Shown piece by piece: positions 16,548-25,477 of a stretch of 64,000 nt of DNA. Source of the stretch: Pseudomonadota bacterium (lineage in GTDB: Bacteria; Desulfobacterota; Desulfobacteria; Desulfobacterales; Desulfosarcinaceae). A program made the translations under genes and the position numbers. The DNA lies in assembly GCA_023435265.1 (NCBI GenBank), contig JAEYRZ010000117.1, forward strand, positions 1 through 64,000. Reading direction: 5' to 3'. The notes below the pieces were generated by a model. The model saw only the letters and a program-made list of their open reading frames with translations, ran no database searches and was not told the origin of the DNA. Position 1 is the stretch's first letter, and every line of letters begins with the position of its first letter.

Positions 16548-17894
16548 ATGGATGCAACGAGAAAAGATGTCCCCAACGGGGTGCCCCGTCTCGAAACCCC
16601 GTTCGATCGGTTCATCAAGCATTTTGCCTCCGGCAGCTACCCGCTCTTTGTGGCCGCGGCCGCCGCTTTGATCTGGGCCAATCTTGCGCCCCACCATTAT
16701 CACGCCTTCTGGCACACCGAAATGAGCATTTCGGCGGGTCCTTTCCAGATGGCCAAATCGCTGGCCCACTGGATCGACGAGGCGCTGATGGCGCTTTTCT
16801 TCTTCAGCGTGGGGCTTGAAATCAAGCGCGAACTGCTGGTGGGGGTTCTCTCCTCCCCCAAAGCGGCCATTCTTCCGGTGGCGGCCGCAGTCGGCGGCAT
16901 GCTGGTTCCAGCCGCAATTTACGCGGCGATCAATACCGGTCTGGATTCACTCAGCGGCTGGGGCATTCCCATGGCCACCGATATCGCCTTCTCACTGGCC
17001 ATACTGGCCATGCTGGGCGCCCGCATTCCCTTCGGCATCAAAATTTTCCTCACCGCTCTGGCCATTGCCGACGATCTCGGCGCAGTGCTGGTGATCGCCC
17101 TTTTCTACACCCCTTCCATCGTCTGGTCGTACCTGGGCTGGGGCGCCCTGTTCCTTGTTTTATTGACCGCGGCCAACCGCGCCGGCATCCGCTGGCCTGT
17201 GGTCTACGGGGCCCTGGGCATCGGCCTATGGCTGATGGTCATGGCCTCGGGGGTGCATGCCACGGTGGCGGGGGTGCTGGTGGCCATGTTCATTCCGGCC
17301 AGCGGGCGGTATGTCACCGACACGTTCCTGAACGTCACCCGGGCGCACCTGCAGCGTTTCGACTGCGAACCCGGCACCTGCGGCAATTCCATTGCCCTGA
17401 ACCGCAATCACCTGGATGCCCTGCTCGGCATCGAGGCGGCCTGTAACAACGCCCTGCCGCCGCTTCAACGTCTGGAACATTCCCTGGAAAGCTGGATCGC
17501 CTTCGTCGTTCTGCCGCTTTTCGCGCTGGCGCATGCCGGATTGCCGCTCGGCGGATTGGAAATCGCTTCGGCGGCGATGCACCCGATCACGGTCGGAATA
17601 TTTCTCGGCTTGGCCCTGGGCAAAGTCATCGGCATCACCTTGTTCACCTGGCTCAGCGTCGTGCTGCTGAAAACATCGCTGGGACCGGGGCTGCGCTGGG
17701 GCCACGTCGTGGGGGTCGGATTCCTGGGCGGCATCGGATTCACCATGTCCCTCTTCATTTCCAATCTCTCGTTCCAACAAGCCCGGTACCTCGATTATGC
17801 CAAACTGGGCATCCTGTCCGCCTCGCTGACCTGTGCCATCGCCGGATTTCTCGTGCTCAGAAGTATGCGGCCGGTCTTGAAGGAAAAAAGTTGA
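16548..17894 (+). CDS. nhaA: Na+/H+ antiporter NhaA
   Basis: A 448-residue inner-membrane antiporter that exports Na+ in exchange for H+. The ion-binding pair ALAIADDLGAV (Asp175-Asp176) matches the Asp163-Asp164 pair of E. coli NhaA. PMATDIAFSLAILAMLG (Asp145) matches the interrupted TM4 motif, and FFFSVGLEIKREL is typical. It is longer than the E. coli protein by about 60 residues, mostly a hydrophilic loop near residues 265-305 (RAHLQRFDCEPGTCG), as seen in many environmental NhaA proteins. A high-Na+ or marine setting would fit, though this is inference. Confidence 0.95.
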   Translation: MDATRKDVPNGVPRLETPFDRFIKHFASGSYPLFVAAAAALIWANLAPHHYHAFWHTEMSISAGPFQMAKSLAHWIDEALMALFFFSVGLEIKRELLVGVLSSPKAAILPVAAAVGGMLVPAAIYAAINTGLDSLSGWGIPMATDIAFSLAILAMLGARIPFGIKIFLTALAIADDLGAVLVIALFYTPSIVWSYLGWGALFLVLLTAANRAGIRWPVVYGALGIGLWLMVMASGVHATVAGVLVAMFIPASGRYVTDTFLNVTRAHLQRFDCEPGTCGNSIALNRNHLDALLGIEAACNNALPPLQRLEHSLESWIAFVVLPLFALAHAGLPLGGLEIASAAMHPITVGIFLGLALGKVIGITLFTWLSVVLLKTSLGPGLRWGHVVGVGFLGGIGFTMSLFISNLSFQQARYLDYAKLGILSASLTCAIAGFLVLRSMRPVLKEKS

Positions 17895-17949
17895 TTTTAA
17901 CCCATGATTTCGCGCAAGGCGCTCATCCCTTTCGCTGAGGAGGATATCC

Positions 17950-18183
17950 ATGAATACCCGGACGATACTTATCCTCGCCATCGTCGTCGCGCTGGCGGCT
18001 CTGGGCATCCAGAACGCCGGTTCGGTTGAAGTGCGATTTCTGTTTTGGACCGCCAACGTATCGCTGACGCTGATCCTGCTTGCCGTTTTCATACTCGGCG
18101 CCGTGACGGGCTCGTGTTTGATCCGCAAGCCGGGCGCGAGCGCCGCCAGTAAAGGGCTGGTACGGGATGTGGACAACGAGTGA
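17950..18183 (+). CDS. LapA-domain (DUF1049) small membrane protein
   Basis: A 77-residue protein with two transmembrane helices (about 5-21 and 34-56) linked by the typical IQNAGSVEVRFLFWTANVSL loop of LapA/YciS-type proteins. It ends in a short charged tail. Relatives take part in lipopolysaccharide assembly control in enterobacteria, but here it stands alone after nhaA (55-base gap). GAGGA sits just before the ATG. Confidence 0.85.
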   Translation: MNTRTILILAIVVALAALGIQNAGSVEVRFLFWTANVSLTLILLAVFILGAVTGSCLIRKPGASAASKGLVRDVDNE

Positions 18184-18417
18184 TCCGTACCTGCGGCTTT
18201 CTTCAGCGTTGCCGAGCAAAAACGGACACACCGGCGGGCAGACGGCCGACGGCCGTCATTGCCGCAAAGACCGTACCGCTCGCAGAAGTCCTGGACAGCG
18301 GCCGTAACGCCGCCCTGTGGCGCTCGACAGGATGGGATGGATGAGTTCCTTCCTACGAAACTGTTCGAATCTCACCCGCACATGGCATCCACAGCGGAGT
18401 TGTGGTAGAGTGCCGGC

Positions 18418-19326
18418 ATGCCGGCGGTCCTGAAGAAAACCTTCCTTTCGATCCTGCTGATCGCGTTTGCCTCCTTGAGCGCCGCCGGCATGCTGGACCC
18501 CGGCCTGGAGCGGGCCGGGATGCAACGGCTGCACCGCTTCAACGAGCGTTATCTGGACGACGCCTTTGAAAAGGCCCTGGCCGGCTTCGTGATCCTTTCG
18601 GGCATCAAGAGCGGTTTGGCGGTTATCGAGGGATCGGAGGTCGGGGTCGGGTTCAACCTGCAGGTGGGCGACATGGTGCAGCCGCTCTATGATTATGTGG
18701 ATATCGCCTGGCGCGCCGCCATGGCCGGCGGCGGGGTGATCGCCCTCATGCAGATGGCGCTGAAAGGGCTGCGCCTGATCGATCACTGGCTGCTGGCAGG
18801 CTGGTTGATCGTGCTGCTGGGATGCTGCGCAAGCGTCTGGCTGTTTTCGGAACAAAACCGCTGGTGGCAGATGCGGCTGCGCGAACTGGCGCGCCTGGGC
18901 GCCAATCTGACCATCGCCTGTTACGTGTTGCTGCCGCTGACCGTCATGGCCGCAGCGGCGCTTTCGGAACGCATCACCGCGCCGGTGGTCGCCGCCACCC
19001 ACGAAGAACTGCGGCAATTCAAGGACACGCTCGCGCCGGAAAAGCTGGCCGCCCGGTTTTTCGGTGCGGAACCCGGAGGGGATTTGGGCCTGCTGGACGT
19101 CAAGACCCGCCTGAGTCAGATGGGTGACGGACTCAAGGCGGTGGCCACCTACCTGACCCACCAGACCGAACGCATCGCCGGACTCATTCTCAAGCTGCTT
19201 GCGGCCTATCTTTTCGATTGCATTCTTTTTCCCCTGTTCTTCGGGCTGATTTTGATGACCCTGCTGCGCAGCGGCGTTTCGTACCTGTTCGACCTGCACG
19301 GCCATGTGGAACGCGGCCGTCCATGA
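18418..19326 (+). CDS. Conserved hypothetical membrane protein
   Basis: I do not recognise this 302-residue protein. It begins with a signal or first transmembrane segment (residues 7-24), then has a soluble region (25-105). Further hydrophobic helices lie near 125-143, 163-184 and 253-282. A hydrophilic stretch at 185-250 (ATHEELRQFKDTLAPEKLAARFFG...) may face outward. Its stop overlaps the next ATG (ATGA), so it is translationally coupled to the shikimate-kinase-like gene. No catalytic motif is visible. Confidence 0.75.
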   Translation: MPAVLKKTFLSILLIAFASLSAAGMLDPGLERAGMQRLHRFNERYLDDAFEKALAGFVILSGIKSGLAVIEGSEVGVGFNLQVGDMVQPLYDYVDIAWRAAMAGGGVIALMQMALKGLRLIDHWLLAGWLIVLLGCCASVWLFSEQNRWWQMRLRELARLGANLTIACYVLLPLTVMAAAALSERITAPVVAATHEELRQFKDTLAPEKLAARFFGAEPGGDLGLLDVKTRLSQMGDGLKAVATYLTHQTERIAGLILKLLAAYLFDCILFPLFFGLILMTLLRSGVSYLFDLHGHVERGRP

Positions 19327-19859
19327 ACGCAGGTGACAATATCGTCCTGATCGGCATGCCCGGTGCGGGCAAAAGCACGATCGGCGTGCTGCTGGCCAAA
19401 CGCCTGGGGCTGGATTTCCTGGATACCGATCTGCTGATCCAGAACGGCGAGCGCCGATTCCTGCAGCAATTGATCCTCGAGCGGGGCGTGAGTGGTTTTC
19501 TGGACCTGGAGGCGGGCTACATCGGGGCGGTGGATGCACGGCGCACCGTGATCGCCACGGGCGGCAGCGTTGTGTACCGGCCCGAAGCCATGCAGCACCT
19601 GGACGCGCTGGGCACTATTCTGTTCCTCGACATCGACCGGGACGCGCTCACCCGACGCCTGGCCGACCTGGACGAACGCGGGGTGGTGCGCCTGCCCGGC
19701 CAGAGCATCGAAACGATCTACGCCGAACGCCGGCCGCTCTATCGGCGATATGCCCGGATCACCATCGACACCACCGGATGCACCCCCGAGCAGGCGGTGC
19801 AGGCGATCTGCGGCAGGCTCGCGGACGCCCCCCTTGACGGCAACCGGCCGAACCGCTGA
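19323..19859 (+). CDS. Shikimate kinase-like P-loop protein, divergent
   Basis: A 178-residue P-loop NMP-kinase-fold protein. IGMPGAGKSTIG is a good Walker A and FLDTDLLI matches the shikimate kinase DxD region. The usual shikimate-contacting FR..E motif reads FLDLE here, lacking the arginine. The expected GGG motif reads TGGS. The lid and the RRPLYRRYA stretch resemble the family. Substrate specificity may therefore differ from AroK. It overlaps the membrane-protein gene upstream by four bases and is far from aroF-aroB, so it may not serve the shikimate pathway. Confidence 0.75.
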   Translation: MNAGDNIVLIGMPGAGKSTIGVLLAKRLGLDFLDTDLLIQNGERRFLQQLILERGVSGFLDLEAGYIGAVDARRTVIATGGSVVYRPEAMQHLDALGTILFLDIDRDALTRRLADLDERGVVRLPGQSIETIYAERRPLYRRYARITIDTTGCTPEQAVQAICGRLADAPLDGNRPNR

Positions 19860-19902
19860 ACCGGATTCCTAAGTACATACCGGCCTAATTACGATGACGA
19901 AT

Positions 19903-19980
19903 GTTTCACCACAGAGGACACAGAGAACACAGAGAAGAAGATCAAAAATCATCCTCGGTGACCTCTGCGCGCTCTGTGGT
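19903..19980. repeat. Dispersed CACAGAG palindromic repeat, copy 2
   Basis: Same element as at 3702-3768. The arms are CACCACAGAGGACACAGAGAAC and GACCTCTGCGCGCTCTGTGG around an A-rich centre. Like copy 1 it is preceded by TGTTTCA and followed about 50 bases later by AGAGCACT. It fills most of the gap between the shikimate-kinase-like gene and the 3' end of dinB. Confidence 0.8.
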
Positions 19981-20030
19981 TATAAAATGAACGGACCCGT
20001 AATACGTCACCGAATTTGTGCCCCAGAGCA

Positions 20031-21212
20031 CTAAGCTTCCTCCGTGCCGCTCAGCGTGCCGCGGCCCACGGCCCGGCCGCCGAAGCGCGCACTGATCTGT
20101 TCAACGGCCCGGTCGACCCGGTTCCATCGGCGGTGCCGCTCATCTTCGGATTCCGGAAACAGCGCCGCCTGGCGCGGCTTATCGCCGGGACACAATCCGC
20201 TTCCGCCGAGACCGATCAGGCGTACCGGCAGTTTCAGGGCAAAGCCCTCGAGCAGCGCAAGGCCGGTCCGGTAGATGCCCTCGGAGTCCTGGACGGGCTC
20301 CTCGAGGGTCCGGCTGCGGGTGTATAATTTAAAATCCGCCGTTTTGATCTTGAGCGTGATCGTGCGGGCCAGCACCCGATGGCGCCGCAGCTGGCGCGCC
20401 ACGCTCTGCGCCTGATCCAGCAGGTGGGCGGCCAGCACCTCGCGGTCGCGCGTATCGTGCAGCAAAGTCGTTTCGCTGCTCATCGACTTGGCCGGCATGT
20501 GCGGGGTGACCGTCGAACGATCGCGTCCGTGCGCCAGCTCGATCAGGCGGTGTCCGAACCTGCCCAGTTTGCGGACGAGCAGCTCGCGCGGGTAATGGGC
20601 TGCCTGGCCGAGTTGGCGGATGCCCAGGGAGAGGAGGATGGCGGCGGCATGCGGCCCCACCCCGGGCACCTTCTCGACAGGCAGCCGGGCGATGAAATCA
20701 GCGACCTGCTCGCAGGGCACCTCGGTCAAACCATCGGGCTTGTGCATATCGGAGGCGATTTTGGCCAGAAACTTGTTGGGCGCGATGCCGACCGAGCAGG
20801 TGAGCTGCAGGCTGTTTTTGATATCCGCCTTGATCGCGGCGGCGATCTCCCGGGGTGCGCCGTGCAGCCGGCAGCAGCCGCCGACATCCACGAATGCCTC
20901 GTCGATTGAAACCGGCTCCACCAGAGGCGAATAGTTTTCCAGAATCGAGAACATGCGCCGGGAAAGTTCGCTGTAGCGCGCGCGCCGCGGCGGCACGACG
21001 ATCAGTTGGGGGCATTTCTGCCGGGCCATGAAGACCGGCATGGCCGAGTGGATGCCGAAGCGGCGCGCCTCGTAACTGGCGGCGGCGACCACGCCCCTGC
21101 CGCTTTCCCCGCCCACCACGACACAGCGGCCTTTCAGTTCCGGGTTGTCGAGCTGTTCGACGGCCGCGAAAAAAGCATCCATGTCGATGTGCAGGATCGA
21201 AGTGCTTGCCAT
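20031..21212 (-). CDS. dinB: DNA polymerase IV
   Basis: A Y-family translesion polymerase of 393 residues. It starts STSILHIDMDAFFAAVEQ with the first catalytic Asp. VSIDEAFVDV carries the second Asp-Glu pair. The helix-hairpin-helix LPVEKVPGVGPHAAAIL and the little-finger domain follow. RQAALFP near the C-terminus resembles a sliding-clamp binding motif. It stands alone and is divergent from the sigma-54 activator (53-base gap). I could not identify a convincing LexA box by eye. Confidence 0.95.
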   Translation of the reverse strand: MASTSILHIDMDAFFAAVEQLDNPELKGRCVVVGGESGRGVVAAASYEARRFGIHSAMPVFMARQKCPQLIVVPPRRARYSELSRRMFSILENYSPLVEPVSIDEAFVDVGGCCRLHGAPREIAAAIKADIKNSLQLTCSVGIAPNKFLAKIASDMHKPDGLTEVPCEQVADFIARLPVEKVPGVGPHAAAILLSLGIRQLGQAAHYPRELLVRKLGRFGHRLIELAHGRDRSTVTPHMPAKSMSSETTLLHDTRDREVLAAHLLDQAQSVARQLRRHRVLARTITLKIKTADFKLYTRSRTLEEPVQDSEGIYRTGLALLEGFALKLPVRLIGLGGSGLCPGDKPRQAALFPESEDERHRRWNRVDRAVEQISARFGGRAVGRGTLSGTEEA

Positions 21213-21265
21213 ATCTTACAATTTTGTTATATTCGAGGCTATCGATTCCTCAAGGAGGCCGACCC

Positions 21266-22795
21266 GTGCTGAAGCGCATCGAAGAAGTCACCCTGCTCTA
21301 CGAAATCAGCCAGGCGCTCAACGAGCACCTGGACCTCAAGAAATCCTTATATAAAGTCCTCGACATCCTGTCCAGCTCCATGAACATGGTGCGCGGCACG
21401 GTTTCCCTGCTCAACCCGCTGCGCAACGAGATCGGCATCGAGGTGGCGCACAGCCTATCCAAAAGCACCATCGAACGGGTAAAGTACAAGCTGGGCGAAG
21501 GCATCACCGGTCGGGTGATCCAGAGCGGCAAAGCGGTTACCATTCCCAAGATCAGCGAGGAGCCGCTTTTCCTGGACCGCACCGCGGCCCGCCGAAAGCT
21601 CAAGGCGAAGGAAGAGTTTTCCTTTATCTGTGTGCCGATCAAGAAAGGCAACCATGTCATCGGCGCCCTGAGCGTGGACCGTCCGTTCGATCCGGCCTAC
21701 AGCCTCAAGGAGGGTCAGAAACTGCTCTCGGTACTGGCCACCATGATTGCCCAGCACGTCATCAATCTGGAAACGATCCAGCTCGAGAAAGAGCAGTTGC
21801 GGCAGGAAAATCAGCGCCTGCGGGACGAACTCGGGAACAAGTACCGCATCACCAACATCGTGGGAAACAGCAACAAGATGCGCGAAGTTTTTCAGATGAT
21901 CTCCCAAGTGTGCCAGAGCAACGCCACGGTGCTGATCCGGGGTGAAAGCGGCACGGGCAAGGAGCTGGTGGCCAACTCGGTGCACTACAACAGCACCCGC
22001 GCCAAGGGGCCGTTCATCAAAGTGAACTGCGCGGCCATTCCTGCCAATTTGATCGAGAGCGAGCTCTTCGGGCACGAAAAGGGCGCTTTCACCGGCGCCG
22101 TCAAACAGAAGTTGGGAAAATTCGAGCTGGCCCACCGGGGCACCATCTTTCTGGACGAAATCGGCTCGATCGGGCTAGACGTGCAGGCCAACCTGCTGCG
22201 CGTGCTGCAGGAAAAGGAGTTCGAGCGCGTGGGCGGACAGCGCACGATCAAAATCGATGTGCGCATCATTGCGGCCACCAACAAGAACCTGGAGCAGGCG
22301 GTGGAGGACGGGACCTTCCGGGGCGATCTCTATTATCGGCTGAATGTCTTTCCGATTTATATGCCGCCGCTGCGCGAGCGCAAAACGGACATTTTGATGC
22401 TGGCCGACTATTTCCTCGAGAAATACGCCAGGGAGAACAACAAGGAGGTCAAACGGCTCTCGACCCCGGCGATCGACATGCTGATGGGTTATCATTGGCC
22501 GGGCAATGTGCGCGAACTCGAGAACTGCATGGAGCGCGCGGTTCTACTCTGCGAAGGCGGGGTGATCCACAGCTACCACCTTCCCCCGACCCTGCAGACC
22601 GGCAAGGAATCGGACACCCTGCCGGTGCTTTCACTGGAAGATGCGGTGGGCAACCTGGAGCGCGAGATGATCATCGATGCGCTCAAGAACACGCGGGGCA
22701 ACATCTCGCTGGCGACGCAGGTCCTGCGCACGACGGTGCGCAAGTTCGCTTACAAAGCCAGGAAGTACGGCATCAACTACCGGCATTACCGGTGA
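21266..22795 (+). CDS. Sigma-54-dependent transcriptional activator with GAF domain (NifA-like)
   Basis: A 509-residue enhancer-binding protein. The N-terminal GAF domain (about 15-165) is followed by a short coiled linker. The AAA+ domain has GESGTGKE (Walker A), ELFGHEKGAFTGA (sigma-54 contact loop) and GTIFLDEIG (Walker B). The Fis-type helix-turn-helix is GNISLATQVLRTTVRKFAYKARKYGI. The GTG start is chosen because AAGGAGG lies seven bases upstream. The architecture equals NifA, but no nitrogenase genes are nearby, so I leave the symbol open. Confidence 0.92.
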   Translation: MLKRIEEVTLLYEISQALNEHLDLKKSLYKVLDILSSSMNMVRGTVSLLNPLRNEIGIEVAHSLSKSTIERVKYKLGEGITGRVIQSGKAVTIPKISEEPLFLDRTAARRKLKAKEEFSFICVPIKKGNHVIGALSVDRPFDPAYSLKEGQKLLSVLATMIAQHVINLETIQLEKEQLRQENQRLRDELGNKYRITNIVGNSNKMREVFQMISQVCQSNATVLIRGESGTGKELVANSVHYNSTRAKGPFIKVNCAAIPANLIESELFGHEKGAFTGAVKQKLGKFELAHRGTIFLDEIGSIGLDVQANLLRVLQEKEFERVGGQRTIKIDVRIIAATNKNLEQAVEDGTFRGDLYYRLNVFPIYMPPLRERKTDILMLADYFLEKYARENNKEVKRLSTPAIDMLMGYHWPGNVRELENCMERAVLLCEGGVIHSYHLPPTLQTGKESDTLPVLSLEDAVGNLEREMIIDALKNTRGNISLATQVLRTTVRKFAYKARKYGINYRHYR

Positions 22796-22816
22796 GCGCA
22801 GCCGGCACGCAGACGC

Positions 22817-23167
22817 TCACGCGCCGTCGGCCTTTTTTCCGCACTCCGTGCAGCGGCCGTCGGGACCGATCACCCCGATGCAGTTCTCATCGTCGCACAA
22901 CCGGCGCCGGGTCCACTCATCGTCCTCGTCCGACCCCGTCGCGGCAGGCGCCGTCCCGCTGGTTTGGGGCGCTTGGCCCGCGTCAGGCGGATCGGCGGCT
23001 TCGGCGGGTAAGACCGGATCGGACTCCGGGGAGAGCCGGCCTTCGTAGCGCTTGCCGCATTCCTTGCAGCGGCCGTCGGGACCGATCACCCCGATACAAC
23101 TTTCGTCGCTGCACAAGATGCGTTGCCTCCATTCCAAATCGCTCACTTTTTCCTGGTCGTCACTCAT
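22817..23167 (-). CDS. Small acidic protein with two zinc-ribbon-like repeats
   Basis: A 116-residue protein made of two nearly identical cysteine units, at about residues 14-40 and 86-112. Each reads RRxLCxDExCIGVIGPDGRC followed by xECGK. Each unit offers four cysteines (C-x4-C-x9-C-x2-C), consistent with one zinc site each. A linker rich in Pro, Ala and Asp joins them. The ATG has AAGGGTGA upstream. It converges on the sigma-54 activator gene. I do not know a function; nucleic-acid or protein binding is possible. Confidence 0.8.
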   Translation of the reverse strand: MSDDQEKVSDLEWRQRILCSDESCIGVIGPDGRCKECGKRYEGRLSPESDPVLPAEAADPPDAGQAPQTSGTAPAATGSDEDDEWTRRRLCDDENCIGVIGPDGRCTECGKKADGA

Positions 23168-23374
23168 GCGTGTTCACCCTTTATCATCAAGCAATACGTT
23201 CCTATTATCCGATTTTGCCGGGAAATGTAAACAGGCCGAAGCGGCCGGCCGCCCGCAGCGGATCACAGATCCGATGCCGATCCAGGGTGGGTCGGCTCGT
23301 TCGGCGCACCTGGCCACAGCCGCGGGAAAGGATGTCCCGGCAAGGCGATCGCGTGTAGATTCGACATACTGAAA

Positions 23375-23515
23375 ACGGGGTCGGGGTCGGTATCGGAGTC
23401 GCAATCGCCAGCGACATTGCAGCGCGCCAAGACCGCTTTTCCGGAACCGGACGATACCGGCGGCCCTGTTCGATACCGATACCGACCCCTATGTAAAGTA
23501 CCGACCCCGATGTAA
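23375..23515. repeat. Degenerate hexamer palindrome, copy 2
   Basis: GGGGTCGGGGTCGGTATCGGAGTCGCAATCGCC is mirrored about 60 bases later by TTCGATACCGATACCGACCCC, with a further CCGACCCCGATG after a short direct repeat (CTATGTAAAG / CGATGTAAAG). It is longer and more interrupted than copies 1 and 3. It occupies most of the 440-base gap upstream of the methionine aminopeptidase gene, where I see no other gene. Confidence 0.65.
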
Positions 23516-23607
23516 AGCTGTATGCGATTTCCTGGGCCGGGTTCATCGATTGACAGAAATGCGGTCCTTATCTATATGTCGACGGATGCTCGACATCGAA
23601 AACCCGG

Positions 23608-24534
23608 ATGTCGTTGGAGAAGCGCGTGGAAAGGTGGTTGTCCAAATTGAATCAGCCAAGCAGAGGCGTGAAGGTGGGACGCAATGATCCATGTCCTTGC
23701 GGCAGCGGCAAAAAGTACAAGAAGTGCTGTATGCACCAGGCGGCCGATTACCGCCCCGTGTATCATCCTGAAAAGCCCAAAATCCGGCTCAAAACCCCGG
23801 CCGACATCGAAGGCATCCGAAAAGCAGGGCGGCTGGTGCTGGAAACCCTGGACCTGGTGGAGGAGTTCCTTGCGCCGGGAATCACCACCGATGCGATCAA
23901 CACACTGGTTCACGAGCATACGGTCCGCAACCACGGCATCCCTGCCCCGCTCAATTACCGGGGCTATCCCAAAAGCGTGTGCGTCTCGGTCAACCAGGAA
24001 ATCTGCCATGGCATACCCGGCGACCGCATCCTCGAGTCGGGCGACATCGTCAATGTGGATGTGACCACGATCCTGAACGGCTATTACGCCGACGCCAACA
24101 AATCGTACTTCATCGGCCGGCCCGGTCCGGAGGCGGTCAAGATCGTCAGCGTGGCGCGCCGCAGCCTGAAAGAGGGCATCCAGATGGTCCGCCCCGGGAA
24201 TACGATCGGTGACATCGGCTGGGCCATCCAGACGTACGCCGAGCGCGAAGGGTGCTCCGTCGTACGCGATTTCGTCGGCCACGGGGTCGGCTTCGATTTT
24301 CATGAACCGCCCCAGGTGCCGCATTACGGCCGCCGCGGGGAAGGCGTGCACCTGGTGCCGGGAATGGTTTTCACCATCGAGCCGATGATCAATCTGGGCG
24401 GTTATGAACTCATCGTCCTGGAAGACCATTGGACCGCCGTCACCAAGGATGGGTCGTTGTCGGCCCAATTCGAACAGACGCTCCTGGTGACGCAGGACGG
24501 CTGCGAAAGCTTGACGCCCTATCCACTCGAATAG
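23608..24534 (+). CDS. map: Methionine aminopeptidase with N-terminal SEC-C zinc motif
   Basis: Removes initiator methionine from new proteins. The 308-residue protein carries an N-terminal SEC-C motif (CPCGSGKKYKKCC, Cys29/31/40/41), as in chlamydial and deltaproteobacterial forms. The catalytic core is complete: metal ligands in VNVDVTTI, GYYADANKS, the His of GHGVGFDFHEPP, and the Glu residues of FTIEPM and QFEQTL. No good ribosome site is seen before the ATG. Its last 16 bases overlap the end of the converging rhomboid gene. Confidence 0.94.
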   Translation: MSLEKRVERWLSKLNQPSRGVKVGRNDPCPCGSGKKYKKCCMHQAADYRPVYHPEKPKIRLKTPADIEGIRKAGRLVLETLDLVEEFLAPGITTDAINTLVHEHTVRNHGIPAPLNYRGYPKSVCVSVNQEICHGIPGDRILESGDIVNVDVTTILNGYYADANKSYFIGRPGPEAVKIVSVARRSLKEGIQMVRPGNTIGDIGWAIQTYAEREGCSVVRDFVGHGVGFDFHEPPQVPHYGRRGEGVHLVPGMVFTIEPMINLGGYELIVLEDHWTAVTKDGSLSAQFEQTLLVTQDGCESLTPYPLE

Positions 24535-25382
24535 AGTCCGGCGACCCAGGCGGCGGCTAAAGCGACCAGGCCGGCCATGACGCCGGCAACCTGGATCGGT
24601 ACGCCCGGGCGATCTTTGACACCTGCCACGTAAGCCCCGCCGATGGCGAGGCCGCCGAAAAAGCCCGCCAGGTGGGCCAAAAGGTCTGTCGCCGGCCCGG
24701 TACCCAGAAATCCCAGCAATGCCAATCCGCCGCCCAAGGGCGCCCAGGCGCGAAAGGAGCGCAGGGTGCCCCGGCGGAGCTGCGACCTGAAGGTCAGCAT
24801 CGCGGAAATCGCCACTGCGCCGAACAGGGCGGTCGACGAGCCCACCGCAAGGTGATCCGCTGCATACCATAAGGCGGCGCCCAGGTTGCCCAGCGCCCCG
24901 GCGGCCAGAATCATGAACCAGCCCACGCCCCACCCGCACACCGAGGCCACGGCCGTTCCGAAAATCGCCAGACCCGCGGCATTGGACAACAGATGCGCGC
25001 CGTCGGCGTGCACGAGCAGGGCTGTGATGCACCGATAATATTGTCCGTCCAGGATCTTCCCTGCATCGGCGCCATACGCTTTGAAGAAGAACTGTCGCTC
25101 GAGACCCGGCTGGACCGCCCAGTGGATCGCGGTCAGCGCGGCAATCACGAAAAGTGCCGAATAGGTGCGCTGTCCGGAGTGGCGGAGCGGTGGGGGAGCC
25201 GGAGGATTTTCGGCCAGGTAGAGCGCCACGGATTGAACCGCCCTGCCGCGATGGGCCTGCGGAACATCAATGGCCCAGAAACGTCCATGGGGGCGCAACT
25301 GATGGGGAATGGCGGCCGAAGCCAGCACGACATGGTAGGTTTGGGCCCGACCGGCGGGCAGACGGTCGAACAATGGCCTCAT
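24519..25382 (-). CDS. Rhomboid-family intramembrane serine protease
   Basis: A 287-residue membrane protease. A cytoplasmic N-terminal domain of about 70 residues precedes six to seven transmembrane helices. The active site is visible: HADGAHLLSN in TM2 (His130/Asn134), GSSTALFG in TM4 (nucleophile Ser183) and LLAHLAGFFGG in TM6 (His237). It cleaves transmembrane substrates within the inner membrane; the substrate is unknown. Its 3' end overlaps map by 16 bases tail to tail, so the two transcripts are complementary at their ends. Confidence 0.92.
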   Translation of the reverse strand: MRPLFDRLPAGRAQTYHVVLASAAIPHQLRPHGRFWAIDVPQAHRGRAVQSVALYLAENPPAPPPLRHSGQRTYSALFVIAALTAIHWAVQPGLERQFFFKAYGADAGKILDGQYYRCITALLVHADGAHLLSNAAGLAIFGTAVASVCGWGVGWFMILAAGALGNLGAALWYAADHLAVGSSTALFGAVAISAMLTFRSQLRRGTLRSFRAWAPLGGGLALLGFLGTGPATDLLAHLAGFFGGLAIGGAYVAGVKDRPGVPIQVAGVMAGLVALAAAWVAGLYSSG

Positions 25383-25477
25383 ACCGGATTATCCCATGCT
25401 GCAGCGTTCTGTATCGGGTGTTGCGATTCTTGTTTCAAGGTCGGGCGCGCGGAAGGGAACGTTCCGGTTGAAGGCGG

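Noticed and set aside
18184..18417. Gap before the hypothetical membrane protein searched for a tRNA or small gene
   Set aside because: A TTCGAATC stretch near 18367 resembles a T-loop but no acceptor or anticodon stems can be drawn around it.
21266..22795. Naming the sigma-54 activator nifA
   Set aside because: The architecture fits NifA but the same layout occurs in other activators and no nif genes are visible.
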